DNA from: a virus
IMG/VR virus record: IMGVR_UViG_3300032087_005453
Span: 43,437-107,436 of that record
Length of the DNA stretch: 64,000 nucleotides
Strand: one strand, 5' to 3'
This document shows, in pieces, positions 56,157 through 62,033 of the stretch; the stretch's first letter is position 1; each line of letters opens with the position of its first letter. The position numbers and the translations under genes are program-made. The notes under the pieces were generated by a model. The model made no database searches. It worked only from the letters and a program-made list of their open reading frames with translations, and was not told the DNA's origin.

Positions 56157-56182
56157 GGTATGTTTACATACCCTATTATACT
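56157..56182. promoter_or_regulatory. Divergent promoter with palindromic operator
   Basis: GGTATG-TTTA-CATACC (56157-56172) is a perfect inverted repeat. Next to it, TATAAT on the - strand (56175-56180) is a good -10 for the structural operon, placing its start inside the palindrome; TATACT on the + strand (56177-56182) is a -10 for the HNH gene at 56200. Neither has a clear -35. A repressor at this palindrome could control the switch between the two directions. Confidence 0.55.
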
Positions 56183-56199
56183 CATAAAAGAGGAAGAAA

Positions 56200-56646
56200 A
56201 TGTTAGAAATTAAGTTAAATGGCATAAATGGAGCTGGAAAGTTTGCAAAAGTATCGGCTGAAGACTACCCAGTAGTGGCACGACACAGTTGGTATTACCG
56301 CGAGGGATATGCAATTGCCCAAGTCGATGGCCGCGAAGTAAGAATGCACAGGTTTATTATGAAACCTGAATTGGACGCAACGATGTATTCTGATCAGTAT
56401 GTGGTAGACCACAAAGATCGTGACCGCCTCAACAACACCCGCGAAAATTTGCGTCTTCTGTCGCACGTCCAAAACGCCAATAACCGCGAAGATAATGTTT
56501 TTGTGGAATGCTTTGGAGAATCAAAAACAGTAGCTCAATGGAGCCGTGACGAGCGTTGTACGGTGCCTTATGCAGTTCTGCGTGGACGACTGCGAAAAGG
56601 AATAGCTGCTTGGGAGGCAATTTTGGCTCCTGCTGATGCTGAGTAG
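56200..56646 (+). CDS. HNH endonuclease of the homing type
   Basis: A 148-residue HNH protein. The motif VDHKDRDRLNNTRENLRLLSH with NANNR after it is typical of HNH_3-type homing and free-standing phage endonucleases. A DNA-binding helix (TVAQWSRDERCTVPYAVLRGR) follows. It opens the + strand accessory region, at the border with the structural genes, where free-standing homing endonucleases often sit. GAGGAAG precedes the ATG. Confidence 0.85.
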   Translation: MLEIKLNGINGAGKFAKVSAEDYPVVARHSWYYREGYAIAQVDGREVRMHRFIMKPELDATMYSDQYVVDHKDRDRLNNTRENLRLLSHVQNANNREDNVFVECFGESKTVAQWSRDERCTVPYAVLRGRLRKGIAAWEAILAPADAE

Positions 56647-56780
56647 GTGAGTATAGCCAATACATTTTATGTTTGAGTTGATGATCGTGGATGAACCTCC
56701 CCCGCAAAATTCTCACAAATAGTAAACCCTTCTCTTTCAAGATAAAACCCCACCCGTTGCTTATTTCCTAAAGATTATCC

Positions 56781-56808
56781 TGTACAACGTCGATAATTAT
56801 GGTACAAT
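56781..56808 (+). promoter_or_regulatory. Promoter, TGTACA-N16-TACAAT with GTCGAT box
   Basis: The -35 at 56781 and -10 at 56803 are 16 bases apart. GTCGAT lies two bases after the -35. It precedes the 56841 gene, whose leader shares CTGACAACCA with the 59084 promoter's transcript. The remaining bases of 56647-56840 hold no gene. Confidence 0.8.
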
Positions 56809-56840
56809 ACCAGTATCTGACAACCACAAGGAAATAAACA

Positions 56841-57002
56841 ATGTTCGCGACCTACACCAAATCTCAATCGCTCGTCTTCAAAGAACTTTCAGATCGTGGC
56901 GAAGATCTGTACATTGATGGTGACGGATTTCATTTCAACGCAATAGTTTTCGATAATTTCCGCGAATTCTTCTCATTCTGTAAAGACCAGCTTGACAAAT
57001 AG
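56841..57002 (+). CDS. 53-residue protein of unknown function
   Basis: A small protein starting MFATYTKSQSLVF and ending SFCKDQLDK, with aromatic and acidic residues (DGDGFHFNAIVFDNFREFF) and no known motif. An AAGGA site lies nine bases upstream and a strong promoter 40 bases upstream. Its stop codon is inside the next promoter, which shows how compact this region is. Confidence 0.75.
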   Translation: MFATYTKSQSLVFKELSDRGEDLYIDGDGFHFNAIVFDNFREFFSFCKDQLDK

Positions 57003-57021
57003 CCGATAAATATAGTACAAT
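56992..57021 (+). promoter_or_regulatory. Promoter, TTGACA-N18-TACAAT
   Basis: Consensus -35 and good -10, but the spacer is 18 bases and the box is GCCGAT. It overlaps the end of the preceding gene and drives 57058-57249. Confidence 0.78.
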
Positions 57022-57057
57022 ACCCGTATGACAGTCAACAACCCAAAAGGAAATACA

Positions 57058-57249
57058 ATGTCAGCTTTTACTGCTCAGATCACAACTATCGTTGATGGTG
57101 TCGTTACCGATGTCTCTGAGGCTCCTTTTGCGAACAAACAGAATGCCATCAGCTTTGTGTATCCATTTTACAAAAGAAGTCACAATCAATACCGCACCTA
57201 TAAGGTTCGCGTGATTCGAAATTCCGATGGTGTTGTGGTATTCGCGTAA
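57058..57249 (+). CDS. 63-residue protein of unknown function
   Basis: A small protein (MSAFTAQITTIVDGVV...) with beta-strand character and a basic YKRSHNQYRTYKVRVIR segment. ATG 57058 has an AAAAGGA site; the ATG at 57028 lies almost at the expected transcription start and is rejected. No family is recognised. Confidence 0.7.
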   Translation: MSAFTAQITTIVDGVVTDVSEAPFANKQNAISFVYPFYKRSHNQYRTYKVRVIRNSDGVVVFA

Positions 57250-57270
57250 TCAGAGAGCAAACACTGTAGG

Positions 57271-57300
57271 GACCGCGACAAAGCGGTCTTACAGGACCGC
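57271..57300 (+). repeat. Family A double-hairpin element, copy 1
   Basis: GACCGC, GCGGTC and GACCGC follow each other with 6-base spacers. The central arm can pair with either neighbour, so two hairpins exclude each other. It follows a gene end, and the -10 of the next promoter ends 119 bases from its first base. Only TTGTGTTT follows, so termination would be weak. Confidence 0.8.
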
Positions 57301-57361
57301 TTGTGTTTATGACTACCCTAAGAAATGTCCAGAAACTTTCCAGAAACTATGGAGAATAATC

Positions 57362-57389
57362 TGGACACGGTCGATGTATACACTATACT
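57362..57389 (+). promoter_or_regulatory. Promoter, TGGACA-N16-TATACT with GTCGAT box
   Basis: Second part of cassette A1. GTCGAT lies two bases after the -35. It drives 57442-57618. Confidence 0.82.
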
Positions 57390-57441
57390 TCCCGTGTGAC
57401 ATGTGAGTCACGTTTCTTCCCTCTCTCTCAGGAGTGTTCAG

Positions 57442-57618
57442 ATGGATGACTTTTCTTCTCAGCTTCAGTGTGAAGATGTTTGTGGCGAAGCGGAATACTA
57501 TGCTGCTCAGGAATGGGCGGCAGAGTGTGAGCGTGAGCGACAGCGAGGACTTCAGGATCAGGAAGATCTCGGATGGCCAGAGTTCTGGCAAATGATTCGC
57601 GATCAGGCTACCAAGTAG
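57442..57618 (+). CDS. MDDF-family small acidic protein, copy 1
   Basis: A 58-residue protein rich in Glu, Asp, Gln and Trp. MDDFSSQLQC, AQEWAAECERER and a final EFWQMIRD match the protein at 58550-58732 (MDDFSCQIQC, AQEWAAECERER, EFWAEVRA), so these are tandem paralogues. AGGAG lies seven bases before the ATG; an upstream in-frame ATG has no such site. Function is unknown. Confidence 0.82.
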   Translation: MDDFSSQLQCEDVCGEAEYYAAQEWAAECERERQRGLQDQEDLGWPEFWQMIRDQATK

Positions 57619-57634
57619 CTCACCCATCAAGGCC

Positions 57635-57656
57635 ACCCGGAGCCTACAATCCGGGT
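57635..57656 (+). terminator. Hairpin with pyrimidine tract between small genes
   Basis: ACCCGG and CCGGGT pair across a 10-base loop and are followed by a C/T-rich stretch ending in TTTT. It may attenuate transcription into 57685-57900. Confidence 0.55.
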
Positions 57657-57684
57657 CTCTTTCCCTCTCTTTTAAGGCTTTCAA

Positions 57685-57900
57685 ATGTTTGTAAAAACCT
57701 CAACTTTTGATGCGGCTCAGGCTTTCCCCGTTGATTCCGTGTGGCGGGATATGAACAACGACACCCTGAGAGTTCTGGCTGTTGATGAAAATAAAGTTTG
57801 GTTTTTCATGATGATCGAAGGAGTATGGGCTGACGTTTCCCCACAAGCGGTTGATGTTCAACAAGCGGTTGCCGATTGGATTCCAGTCAGGGGGGTTTGA
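57685..57900 (+). CDS. 71-residue protein of unknown function
   Basis: Starts MFVKTSTFDAAQAF and contains VDSVWRDMNNDTLRVLAVDEN and KVWFFMMIEG, an SH3-like or beta-barrel-like alternation of strands. It has no known motif. AAGG precedes the ATG. It is followed by cassette A2. Confidence 0.72.
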   Translation: MFVKTSTFDAAQAFPVDSVWRDMNNDTLRVLAVDENKVWFFMMIEGVWADVSPQAVDVQQAVADWIPVRGV

Positions 57901-57920
57901 TTGCAAGGTGTTCCATAAGG

Positions 57921-57950
57921 GACCGCGACGAAGCGGTCCTACGGGACCGC
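57921..57950 (+). repeat. Family A double-hairpin element, copy 2
   Basis: GACCGC-GACGAA-GCGGTC can form one hairpin, and GCGGTCC-TACG-GGACCGC a stronger one with a UACG tetraloop. The two exclude each other. The -10 of the next promoter ends 120 bases from its first base. Confidence 0.85.
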
Positions 57951-58012
57951 TTGCGTTTGTGCTGTTCTTGGTAAATGTCCGAAAACTTTCCCATAAAGTT
58001 GGAGGAATAGTA

Positions 58013-58040
58013 TGGACATAGTCGATACTTATGATATAAT
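58013..58040 (+). promoter_or_regulatory. Promoter, TGGACA-N16-TATAAT with GTCGAT box
   Basis: Second part of cassette A2; perfect -10. It drives 58085-58453. Confidence 0.85.
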
Positions 58041-58084
58041 TCAAAGCCGTGTGACACCTCTCCCTCTTTCTTAGGAAATCTGAA

Positions 58085-58453
58085 ATGCGTATCTTCTTCA
58101 AAATTTTCGGCCTGTTCATCGCTGTTGGTCGCCAGTTTGGCAACTGCTTCGCACCCGCGTTGGTGCTGGAGTGGTACGGCGTTCGCCGTCGTGTTTCCTC
58201 TCATTCCCTCACTCGTCGGCCTGAGGCTCTTGATCGGCCTGAGGTGTTTTATCACCCCGCGTGGGCAAAATTCACCATCCGCACCAGCGGTCATGCGGAA
58301 ACCGTCATCTACTGGCGTGGGTGGTTCCGGTTTGGCTGGAATTCTGAGCACATTGCTCAGCGTTTCGGCAAGTGTGAAGACCATTCCAATTATGGTGGTC
58401 CGGTTGAATTTTATAGTTATCGGGGAATTCTTGGCACCCACCAAGCACTTTAG
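58085..58453 (+). CDS. 122-residue basic protein of unknown function
   Basis: Begins with a hydrophobic MRIFFKIFGLFIAVG segment that may be a signal or membrane anchor, then a basic, Trp- and Arg-rich body (YGVRRRVSSHSLTRRPE, YWRGWFRFGWN). Other frames are also open here, but this one has GGA at the right distance and follows cassette A2. Composition is GC-rich compared with neighbours, suggesting a separate origin. Confidence 0.6.
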   Translation: MRIFFKIFGLFIAVGRQFGNCFAPALVLEWYGVRRRVSSHSLTRRPEALDRPEVFYHPAWAKFTIRTSGHAETVIYWRGWFRFGWNSEHIAQRFGKCEDHSNYGGPVEFYSYRGILGTHQAL

Positions 58454-58478
58454 GGGCCAAATAATTAAAGGGTTGGCC

Positions 58479-58506
58479 TGGACATGGTCGATATATATGG
58501 TATACT
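58479..58506 (+). promoter_or_regulatory. Promoter, TGGACA-N16-TATACT with GTCGAT box
   Basis: The promoter has the family A layout, but no double-hairpin precedes it; instead a simple hairpin (GGCCAA 58455-58460 with TTGGCC 58473-58478) abuts the -35. It drives 58550-58972. Confidence 0.82.
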
Positions 58507-58549
58507 TCACTATCTGAAGTTGAGTTTCTTTTTGTTCGGGAGTTTTGAG

Positions 58550-58732
58550 ATGGATGACTTTTCTTGCCAGATTCAGTGTGATGAGATGGATGCTCAGGAA
58601 TACCACATGGCTCAGGAATGGGCCGCTGAGTGCGAGCGTGAACGGTGGGAACTTTGGGCGTGCGTTGACGCAGAATATCAGCGTGAGGAAGATTGGCAAG
58701 AATTTTGGGCGGAGGTGCGAGCTAATGCGTGA
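58550..58732 (+). CDS. MDDF-family small acidic protein, copy 2
   Basis: A 60-residue paralogue of 57442-57618 sharing MDDF, the Q-Q-C start, AQEWAAECERER and the EFW ending, but with a different middle (WELWACVDAEYQREEDW). A GGGAG site precedes the ATG. The stop lies inside the next gene's start region (8-base overlap). Two diverged copies suggest a useful dose- or target-specific function, such as binding a host protein; this is a guess. Confidence 0.82.
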   Translation: MDDFSCQIQCDEMDAQEYHMAQEWAAECERERWELWACVDAEYQREEDWQEFWAEVRANA

Positions 58733-58829
58733 TCGAACTACGGAAACCCTGATTGCCCTAGTTATGGGGCTTTTAGGGTTTGGCGGCTGGTATTATCTTT
58801 TGATCTGTTTTCAGAATATGGGAGTTTGA
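58725..58829 (+). CDS. 34-residue single-span membrane peptide, copy 1
   Basis: MRDRTTETLIALVMGLLG, then FGGWYYLLICFQNMGV: a short charged N-terminus followed by one membrane span. A paralogue lies at 59914-60021 with the same (A/I)xVMGxLGF(G/A)GWxYLxxCF-NM pattern. Translational coupling to 58550-58732 is likely. Such micro-peptides may act on the host membrane, but no function is known. Confidence 0.8.
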   Translation: MRDRTTETLIALVMGLLGFGGWYYLLICFQNMGV

Positions 58830-58831
58830 GT

Positions 58832-58972
58832 ATGTTCTACATTGCTTTTGATGGCTTCGATCTTTTCAAGCTGCACTTTGCAACCCGCGAAGCTGCACAG
58901 AAGCACCTCGATGATAACTACATGAAGCTGGCACGCCATTGCCAGTATCAGGTAGCGGTGTATGAGAAGTGA
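58832..58972 (+). CDS. 46-residue protein of unknown function
   Basis: MFYIAFDGFDLFKLHFATRE, then AAQKHLDDNYMKLARH and a short strand. The pattern strand-helix-strand, with ATREAAQKHL, resembles small phage proteins that display host-protein-like folds, but nothing is recognisable. It begins two bases after the preceding stop. Confidence 0.72.
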   Translation: MFYIAFDGFDLFKLHFATREAAQKHLDDNYMKLARHCQYQVAVYEK

Positions 58973-58990
58973 GCCGGGCTGGCACATTAG

Positions 58991-59020
58991 GACCGCGACG
59001 AAGCGGTCTTGCAGGACCGC
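58991..59020 (+). repeat. Family A double-hairpin element, copy 3
   Basis: GACCGC-GACGAA-GCGGTC and the alternative GCGGTCT-TGCA-GGACCGC; the terminal pair is G-U as in copy 1. The -10 of the next promoter ends 121 bases from its first base. Confidence 0.85.
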
Positions 59021-59083
59021 TTATGTTTGTGCAGTTCCTTGGGAATATTTCCCGAAATCTCTGGAATACTTTGGGGATTGATC

Positions 59084-59111
59084 TGGACAGCGTTCAGCCA
59101 TATGGTACAAT
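59084..59111 (+). promoter_or_regulatory. Promoter, TGGACA-N16-TACAAT
   Basis: Second part of cassette A3. The box is degenerate (GTTCAG in place of GTCGAT). It drives 59151-59519. Confidence 0.82.
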
Positions 59112-59150
59112 ACCCATATCTGACAACCAACACCCCAAAGGGAAAACAGA

Positions 59151-59519
59151 ATGAACACTCAGCCTTATTGTGGATTCAACAGCATCGAAGACCTGAAAGA
59201 GGATACCGCTCGTCTGTTCAAGGAAGCAATTGTGGTTCCGAATCACCTTCTGCCTGAAGAATACCAGAATCACAAGGAATGGGATTTGGGCGATAATGGT
59301 GAGAAGATCTACGGCCCTACACTTGCACAGATTGAAAATCACTACAATAAAAAGTATGCCGAGAGTGATGAACGTCGTCGCCATGCTGAGGAACGTGCTC
59401 GTCGTGTTGAAAACTATCGTGCTCAAGTTGAGACGACTGGCGAATTTGAGTATGATGAATTTGTGCTCGATGCGGTTTCTTCCGGTCGACCGTCCGCTGA
59501 AATCGACGAAATATTCTGA
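59151..59519 (+). CDS. 122-residue charged protein of unknown function
   Basis: MNTQPYCGFNSIEDLKEDTA, a proline-containing VVPNHLLPEEYQNHKEWDLG segment and a long Arg/Glu-rich helix (YAESDERRRHAEERARRVEN), ending with acidic residues. The middle helix may be a coiled coil. No family is recognised. The leader matches the conserved pattern (CTGACAACCA, then AAAGGGAAAAC before ATG). Confidence 0.75.
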   Translation: MNTQPYCGFNSIEDLKEDTARLFKEAIVVPNHLLPEEYQNHKEWDLGDNGEKIYGPTLAQIENHYNKKYAESDERRRHAEERARRVENYRAQVETTGEFEYDEFVLDAVSSGRPSAEIDEIF

Positions 59520-59549
59520 TAAAAAGAGGAAAGATCTAAAGTATATCGC

Positions 59550-59577
59550 TGGAAATTGACGATAACTATTGTACACT
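59550..59577 (+). promoter_or_regulatory. Weak promoter, TGGAAA-N16-TACACT
   Basis: Same 16-base spacing but weaker hexamers and no GTCGAT. It precedes the 59611-60021 gene group and may give lower expression. Confidence 0.55.
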
Positions 59578-59610
59578 TCTGATATCTCACACACTTCAAG
59601 GAAAAACAAA

Positions 59611-59838
59611 ATGCTCTTTAATGTAACTGTTCAGCGAGAAAATGGAATTCTGGAAACCTACAAAAATGTGGACGGAAGAAAAAGGAAAGATCTGGCGGAT
59701 TTGAATGTAAAGAACGGGACAGCAATTGGATCGCCCCGCTTTGCTGGTTTTCCGATTGTTTCTGTAGAAAGAGTACCGCAAAAACAAGTGGATGCCGAGC
59801 TTAGCTATTTTAACAAATATGGAACTGAGTGCGAATGA
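59611..59838 (+). CDS. 75-residue protein of unknown function
   Basis: MLFNVTVQRENGILETYKNV at the start, then a basic GRKRKDLADLNVKNG stretch and an FPIVSVERVPQKQ strand. The fold could be a small alpha/beta domain. CAAGGAAAAAC precedes ATG 59611. The stop overlaps the next start (ATGA). Confidence 0.72.
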   Translation: MLFNVTVQRENGILETYKNVDGRKRKDLADLNVKNGTAIGSPRFAGFPIVSVERVPQKQVDAELSYFNKYGTECE

Positions 59839-59930
59839 TTGAACTACCCGACTTTGCAACCTGTACAGCCTTGCTGTTTACTCTCCCTTTACTTTATTGG
59901 CTGGTTTTTGACAATGACAGAAAATACTAA
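59835..59930 (+). CDS. 31-residue membrane peptide
   Basis: MIELPDFATCTALLFTLPLL, then YWLVFDNDRKY: one membrane span with acidic N-terminus and mixed-charge C-terminus. It is held between coupled genes: its ATG overlaps the previous stop, and its end overlaps the 59914 start by 17 bases. Two successive single-span peptides may act together. Confidence 0.68.
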   Translation: MIELPDFATCTALLFTLPLLYWLVFDNDRKY

Positions 59931-60021
59931 AGATGCAATCATCGCAATCGTTATGGGGATTTTGGGTTTTGCCGGATGGCTTTACCTGTGTTTATGTTTC
60001 CACAATATGACGGGGGTTTAG
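59914..60021 (+). CDS. 35-residue single-span membrane peptide, copy 2
   Basis: MTENTKDAIIAIVMGILGFA, then GWLYLCLCFHNMTGV: paralogue of 58725-58829. The conserved glycines in the span (MGxLGFxGW) suggest tight helix packing, as in oligomeric membrane peptides. It closes the operon before a structured region and cassette B1. Confidence 0.8.
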   Translation: MTENTKDAIIAIVMGILGFAGWLYLCLCFHNMTGV

Positions 60022-60098
60022 AGAAAAACGGGGTGGCCGCCAATCCCGGCAGTTGAGACCGGGTCGGAAGATTGTAGAAAGATCGCCCCCATTTTCTC
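60021..60098 (+). ncRNA. Structured 3' region before cassette B1
   Basis: GAGAAAA (60021-60027) pairs with TTTTCTC (60092-60098), and GGGG (60030-60033) with CCCC (60087-60090). Inside, CCCGG (60045-60049) pairs with CCGGG (60059-60063). The result is a branched RNA between the stop of 59914-60021 and the repeat at 60105. It may protect the mRNA end or be a small RNA; the class is not recognised. Confidence 0.45.
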
Positions 60099-60104
60099 AT
60101 TAAT

Positions 60105-60136
60105 GACCGCGACGGAGCGGGGCCAATGGCCCGCTC
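60105..60136 (+). repeat. Family B double-hairpin element, copy 1
   Basis: GACCGC followed by GACGGA, then GAGCGGG paired with CCCGCTC (60115-60121 with 60130-60136) and inner CC/GG. CCGC (60107-60110) can alternatively pair with GCGG (60117-60120). A B-type promoter follows, whose -10 ends 110 bases from the first base. Confidence 0.85.
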
Positions 60137-60186
60137 ATGTATTTTGGTAATCTTTCTGAATAAATCCCATCTTTTGACTTAAGATG

Positions 60187-60214
60187 TTGACAACAAGCGT
60201 CGATATAGTACAAT
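60187..60214 (+). promoter_or_regulatory. Promoter, TTGACA-N16-TACAAT with GTCGAT box
   Basis: Perfect -35. In family B the GTCGAT box is six bases after the -35, not two. It drives 60251-61368. Confidence 0.88.
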
Positions 60215-60250
60215 AAGGAAGTAACGCAGACCACTAAAAGGGAAAGACAA

Positions 60251-60496
60251 ATGCAGTCAGTTGGATCAGATGGTACAGTTTACGTTCACAATAGCATGTT
60301 TCTCAATACTGATGAGTTGCAGATGCTGTATGTTGAGCATGAGTCAACGTGCGTTTTCAATACGCTTACAATTAAAACTCATAAGCTGACCGGCGGAACA
60401 AACGTCAAAGAAGAACTAACTATTGACTTTGACACTGACGAGCAGGTTGATTACCTGATTGAATCACTCCAGAAACTCAAAAAGGAAATGGCATGA
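60251..60496 (+). CDS. 81-residue protein of unknown function
   Basis: MQSVGSDGTVYVHNSMF at the start, then alternating strands (TCVFNTLTIKTHKLTGG, EELTIDFDTDEQVDYL) and a C-terminal helix. It resembles small antiparallel beta-sheet proteins, but no family is identified. It overlaps the next gene by ATGA (60493). AAAAGGGAAAGAC precedes the start. Confidence 0.78.
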   Translation: MQSVGSDGTVYVHNSMFLNTDELQMLYVEHESTCVFNTLTIKTHKLTGGTNVKEELTIDFDTDEQVDYLIESLQKLKKEMA

Positions 60497-60834
60497 ACTT
60501 GGAAAACATTACCCGTGCGGAATACCTCAGCAATAGCAGCGAGCTGTTTGATGCTTATTGGCGGCAGTTTGTTACCGGGCAAACTATCCGGTTTGTGGAA
60601 GCCAACATCGGAGTGGAAAAATTGCAGGCTAGCACTTGCAAGAATCTGAATGATGTGGTAAACTGGCAGAATGGCGGTCGCTCGTGGTTATGGGATTGCT
60701 CCCCGATCAATACGGAACTTCTGAAAGAACTGGGAGAGTCGGACTGTCCTTCGACTCGAACCTGTGTCGGAAAAGCCGCCGCTCGGATTATTCTTGAGTC
60801 TGTCGAAAATGACACTGTTTTGGTAAATAGGTGA
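60493..60834 (+). CDS. 113-residue protein of unknown function
   Basis: MNLENITRAEYLSNSSELFD at the N-terminus; helical first half, a Trp-rich VNWQNGGRSWLWDCSPI middle and a helical C-terminus with TRTCVGKAAARIILES. No motif is recognised. Coupled to the preceding gene; the next begins four bases after its stop. Confidence 0.75.
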   Translation: MNLENITRAEYLSNSSELFDAYWRQFVTGQTIRFVEANIGVEKLQASTCKNLNDVVNWQNGGRSWLWDCSPINTELLKELGESDCPSTRTCVGKAAARIILESVENDTVLVNR

Positions 60835-60838
60835 TAGG

Positions 60839-61027
60839 ATGAAAATGGACAGTAAAGAATTGCTCGAAAAAATCTTAGACGAATGGCACATGGCTCTGTA
60901 TGGCGATTTGGAACACGGTGTAGCGTGGCTGAACGAAAAAGCCTCAAATGAATTTGCGGAGAAGCATCCCAACCTTGTTAAGTTTGGGCAATGGTTAAGT
61001 GATCTGGAGAACGAAATAAATAGGTGA
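60839..61027 (+). CDS. 62-residue helical protein of unknown function
   Basis: MKMDSKELLEKILDEWHMAL, then AWLNEKASNEFAEKHPNLVK and a final helix. Likely a helical bundle. The upstream AGGTGATAGG and four-base spacing fit an operon. The same TAGGTGA(C/T)AGG sequence precedes the next gene. Confidence 0.75.
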   Translation: MKMDSKELLEKILDEWHMALYGDLEHGVAWLNEKASNEFAEKHPNLVKFGQWLSDLENEINR

Positions 61028-61031
61028 CAGG

Positions 61032-61259
61032 ATGAAACTGATTGATCTGGCAATAAAAAAGTATCACGACCTAAAACGTGAAAAGCCAAATCTAACCAAG
61101 TCACAACTGGTTTACAATGCTGGTTGGGATGGTGCAGGCGAATGGACTTGCTGCTGTTGTGGGCGAATGATAGGTAAGAACCTAAAGGGCGAAAGTCCGT
61201 TTCTGATGGCCCGGCAGCATTCTGAAAACTGTGGTAAACTTTCTAACTTTGACGCTTAG
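61032..61259 (+). CDS. 75-residue protein with Cys cluster
   Basis: MKLIDLAIKKYHDLKREKPN, helical start; then GEWTCCCCGRMIG with four Cys in a row, followed by RQHSENCGK. CCxC plus H and C could form a zinc site (CC--C...H...C). Function unknown; possibly DNA or protein binding. Confidence 0.72.
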   Translation: MKLIDLAIKKYHDLKREKPNLTKSQLVYNAGWDGAGEWTCCCCGRMIGKNLKGESPFLMARQHSENCGKLSNFDA

Positions 61260-61269
61260 GAGAACTGAC

Positions 61270-61368
61270 ATGGATTACGAAGATCTGGCAATGGAATTAG
61301 CTATCTGGCCTTGGATTGATGATGATCTGGCCGGGGCGGAAGATCTTTGGGATGATTACGACGATTGA
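61270..61368 (+). CDS. 32-residue highly acidic micro-protein
   Basis: MDYEDLAMELAIWPWIDDDL, then AGAEDLWDDYDD. About half of its residues are Asp or Glu and there is no Lys or Arg. GGAG precedes the ATG and it completes the operon before a strong hairpin. Acidic micro-proteins in phage early regions can mimic DNA, so inhibition of a host DNA-binding protein is a possible but unproven role. Confidence 0.7.
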   Translation: MDYEDLAMELAIWPWIDDDLAGAEDLWDDYDD

Positions 61369-61380
61369 AACTACCTCCCT

Positions 61381-61422
61381 GGGTAGGCACCGGATGGAAT
61401 GTAAGGCCGCCGGTGTCTACCC
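61381..61422 (+). ncRNA. Very stable 13-bp hairpin before cassette B2
   Basis: 61381-61393 pairs with 61410-61422 over 13 bases with a single G-U, around a 16-base loop that contains AAGGCC. No U-run follows, but repeat B2 begins 15 bases on. It looks like a protected 3' end or small RNA. It can be compared with the branched structure before B1. Confidence 0.6.
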
Positions 61423-61436
61423 AACTCCTTAATAAT

Positions 61437-61468
61437 GACCGCGACGGAGCGGGGCCTGTGGCCCGCTC
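61437..61468 (+). repeat. Family B double-hairpin element, copy 2
   Basis: Identical to copy 3 from GACCGC through CCCGCTCATGTA. GAGCGGG and CCCGCTC form the main stem. The -10 of the next promoter ends 110 bases from the first base. Confidence 0.87.
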
Positions 61469-61518
61469 ATGTATTTACGATTCTTTTCCTACAAAGTCCC
61501 AAAATTGTGCTAAAGGTG

Positions 61519-61546
61519 TTGACAAAGCATGTCGATATACTATAAT
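61519..61546 (+). promoter_or_regulatory. Promoter, TTGACA-N16-TATAAT with GTCGAT box
   Basis: Both hexamers are perfect sigma70 consensus. GTCGAT is six bases after the -35. It drives 61571-62395. Confidence 0.9.
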
Positions 61547-61570
61547 AAGGGAAAACAAAGGGAAACTAAA

Positions 61571-61798
61571 ATGTTCGGACTTACTGACAGACTATCAATC
61601 AGGCACGTTCCATTCAGAAATGGCTATACCGCCAGCGTAGCCAAGTATAGTGCTAGGGATTATGAAGTCGCCGTTAAGTTCAATGGCAAGGTGTGCTATG
61701 ATACCTCAGTAACAAACGATGTTGTTCGATGTGAAACCATTCAGGAAGTTACTAAGGTTCTGATTGAAGTTTCTGCTCTCCCTAAAAGAGAAGGTTAA
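61571..61798 (+). CDS. 75-residue protein of unknown function
   Basis: MFGLTDRLSIRHVPFRNGYT, then strands (ASVAKYSARDYEVAVKFNGK) and a C-terminal helix. Alternation suggests a small alpha/beta domain. AGGGAAACTAAA precedes the ATG. First gene of the operon from cassette B2. Confidence 0.75.
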   Translation: MFGLTDRLSIRHVPFRNGYTASVAKYSARDYEVAVKFNGKVCYDTSVTNDVVRCETIQEVTKVLIEVSALPKREG

Positions 61799-61802
61799 GT
61801 TG

Positions 61803-62033
61803 ATGAAAGTTGAGAAATACGCTTTCCCCGGTGGCTATCCTCTGTTCTACTATGTAGAATCTGACGATGGAAAGTTTCATTCCTGCCCGTCGTGCATCAA
61901 TCGCAACAGGGTGGGAAAGAATGTGACTCGATGTGATGGGCACATTAATTATGAGGATGACTCGCTTTACTGCGAAGTCTGTAACGAAGAAATTGAAGCA
62001 GCGTACGGAGAGAAGGTGTACAAAGATGTGTAA
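61803..62033 (+). CDS. Zinc-ribbon-like protein, 76 residues
   Basis: ATG 61803 with AAGG upstream is preferred to a TTG farther up. The protein has CPSC near residue 28, then a C, CDGH and CEVC (YCEVCNEEIEAAYG): a probable two-site zinc ribbon. It may bind nucleic acid or a host polymerase. It overlaps the next gene by eight bases. Confidence 0.72.
   Translation: MKVEKYAFPGGYPLFYYVESDDGKFHSCPSCINRNRVGKNVTRCDGHINYEDDSLYCEVCNEEIEAAYGEKVYKDV

Noticed and set aside
57887-58699. Long open frame on the - strand across the early region
   Set aside because: It runs through several promoters, repeats and + strand genes with good ribosome sites; the composition is that of an antisense shadow.
61365-61640. 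Open frame from a TTG through the hairpin, repeat B2 and promoter
   Set aside because: It has no ribosome site and would translate regulatory DNA; the gene at 61571 is in another frame with a good site.
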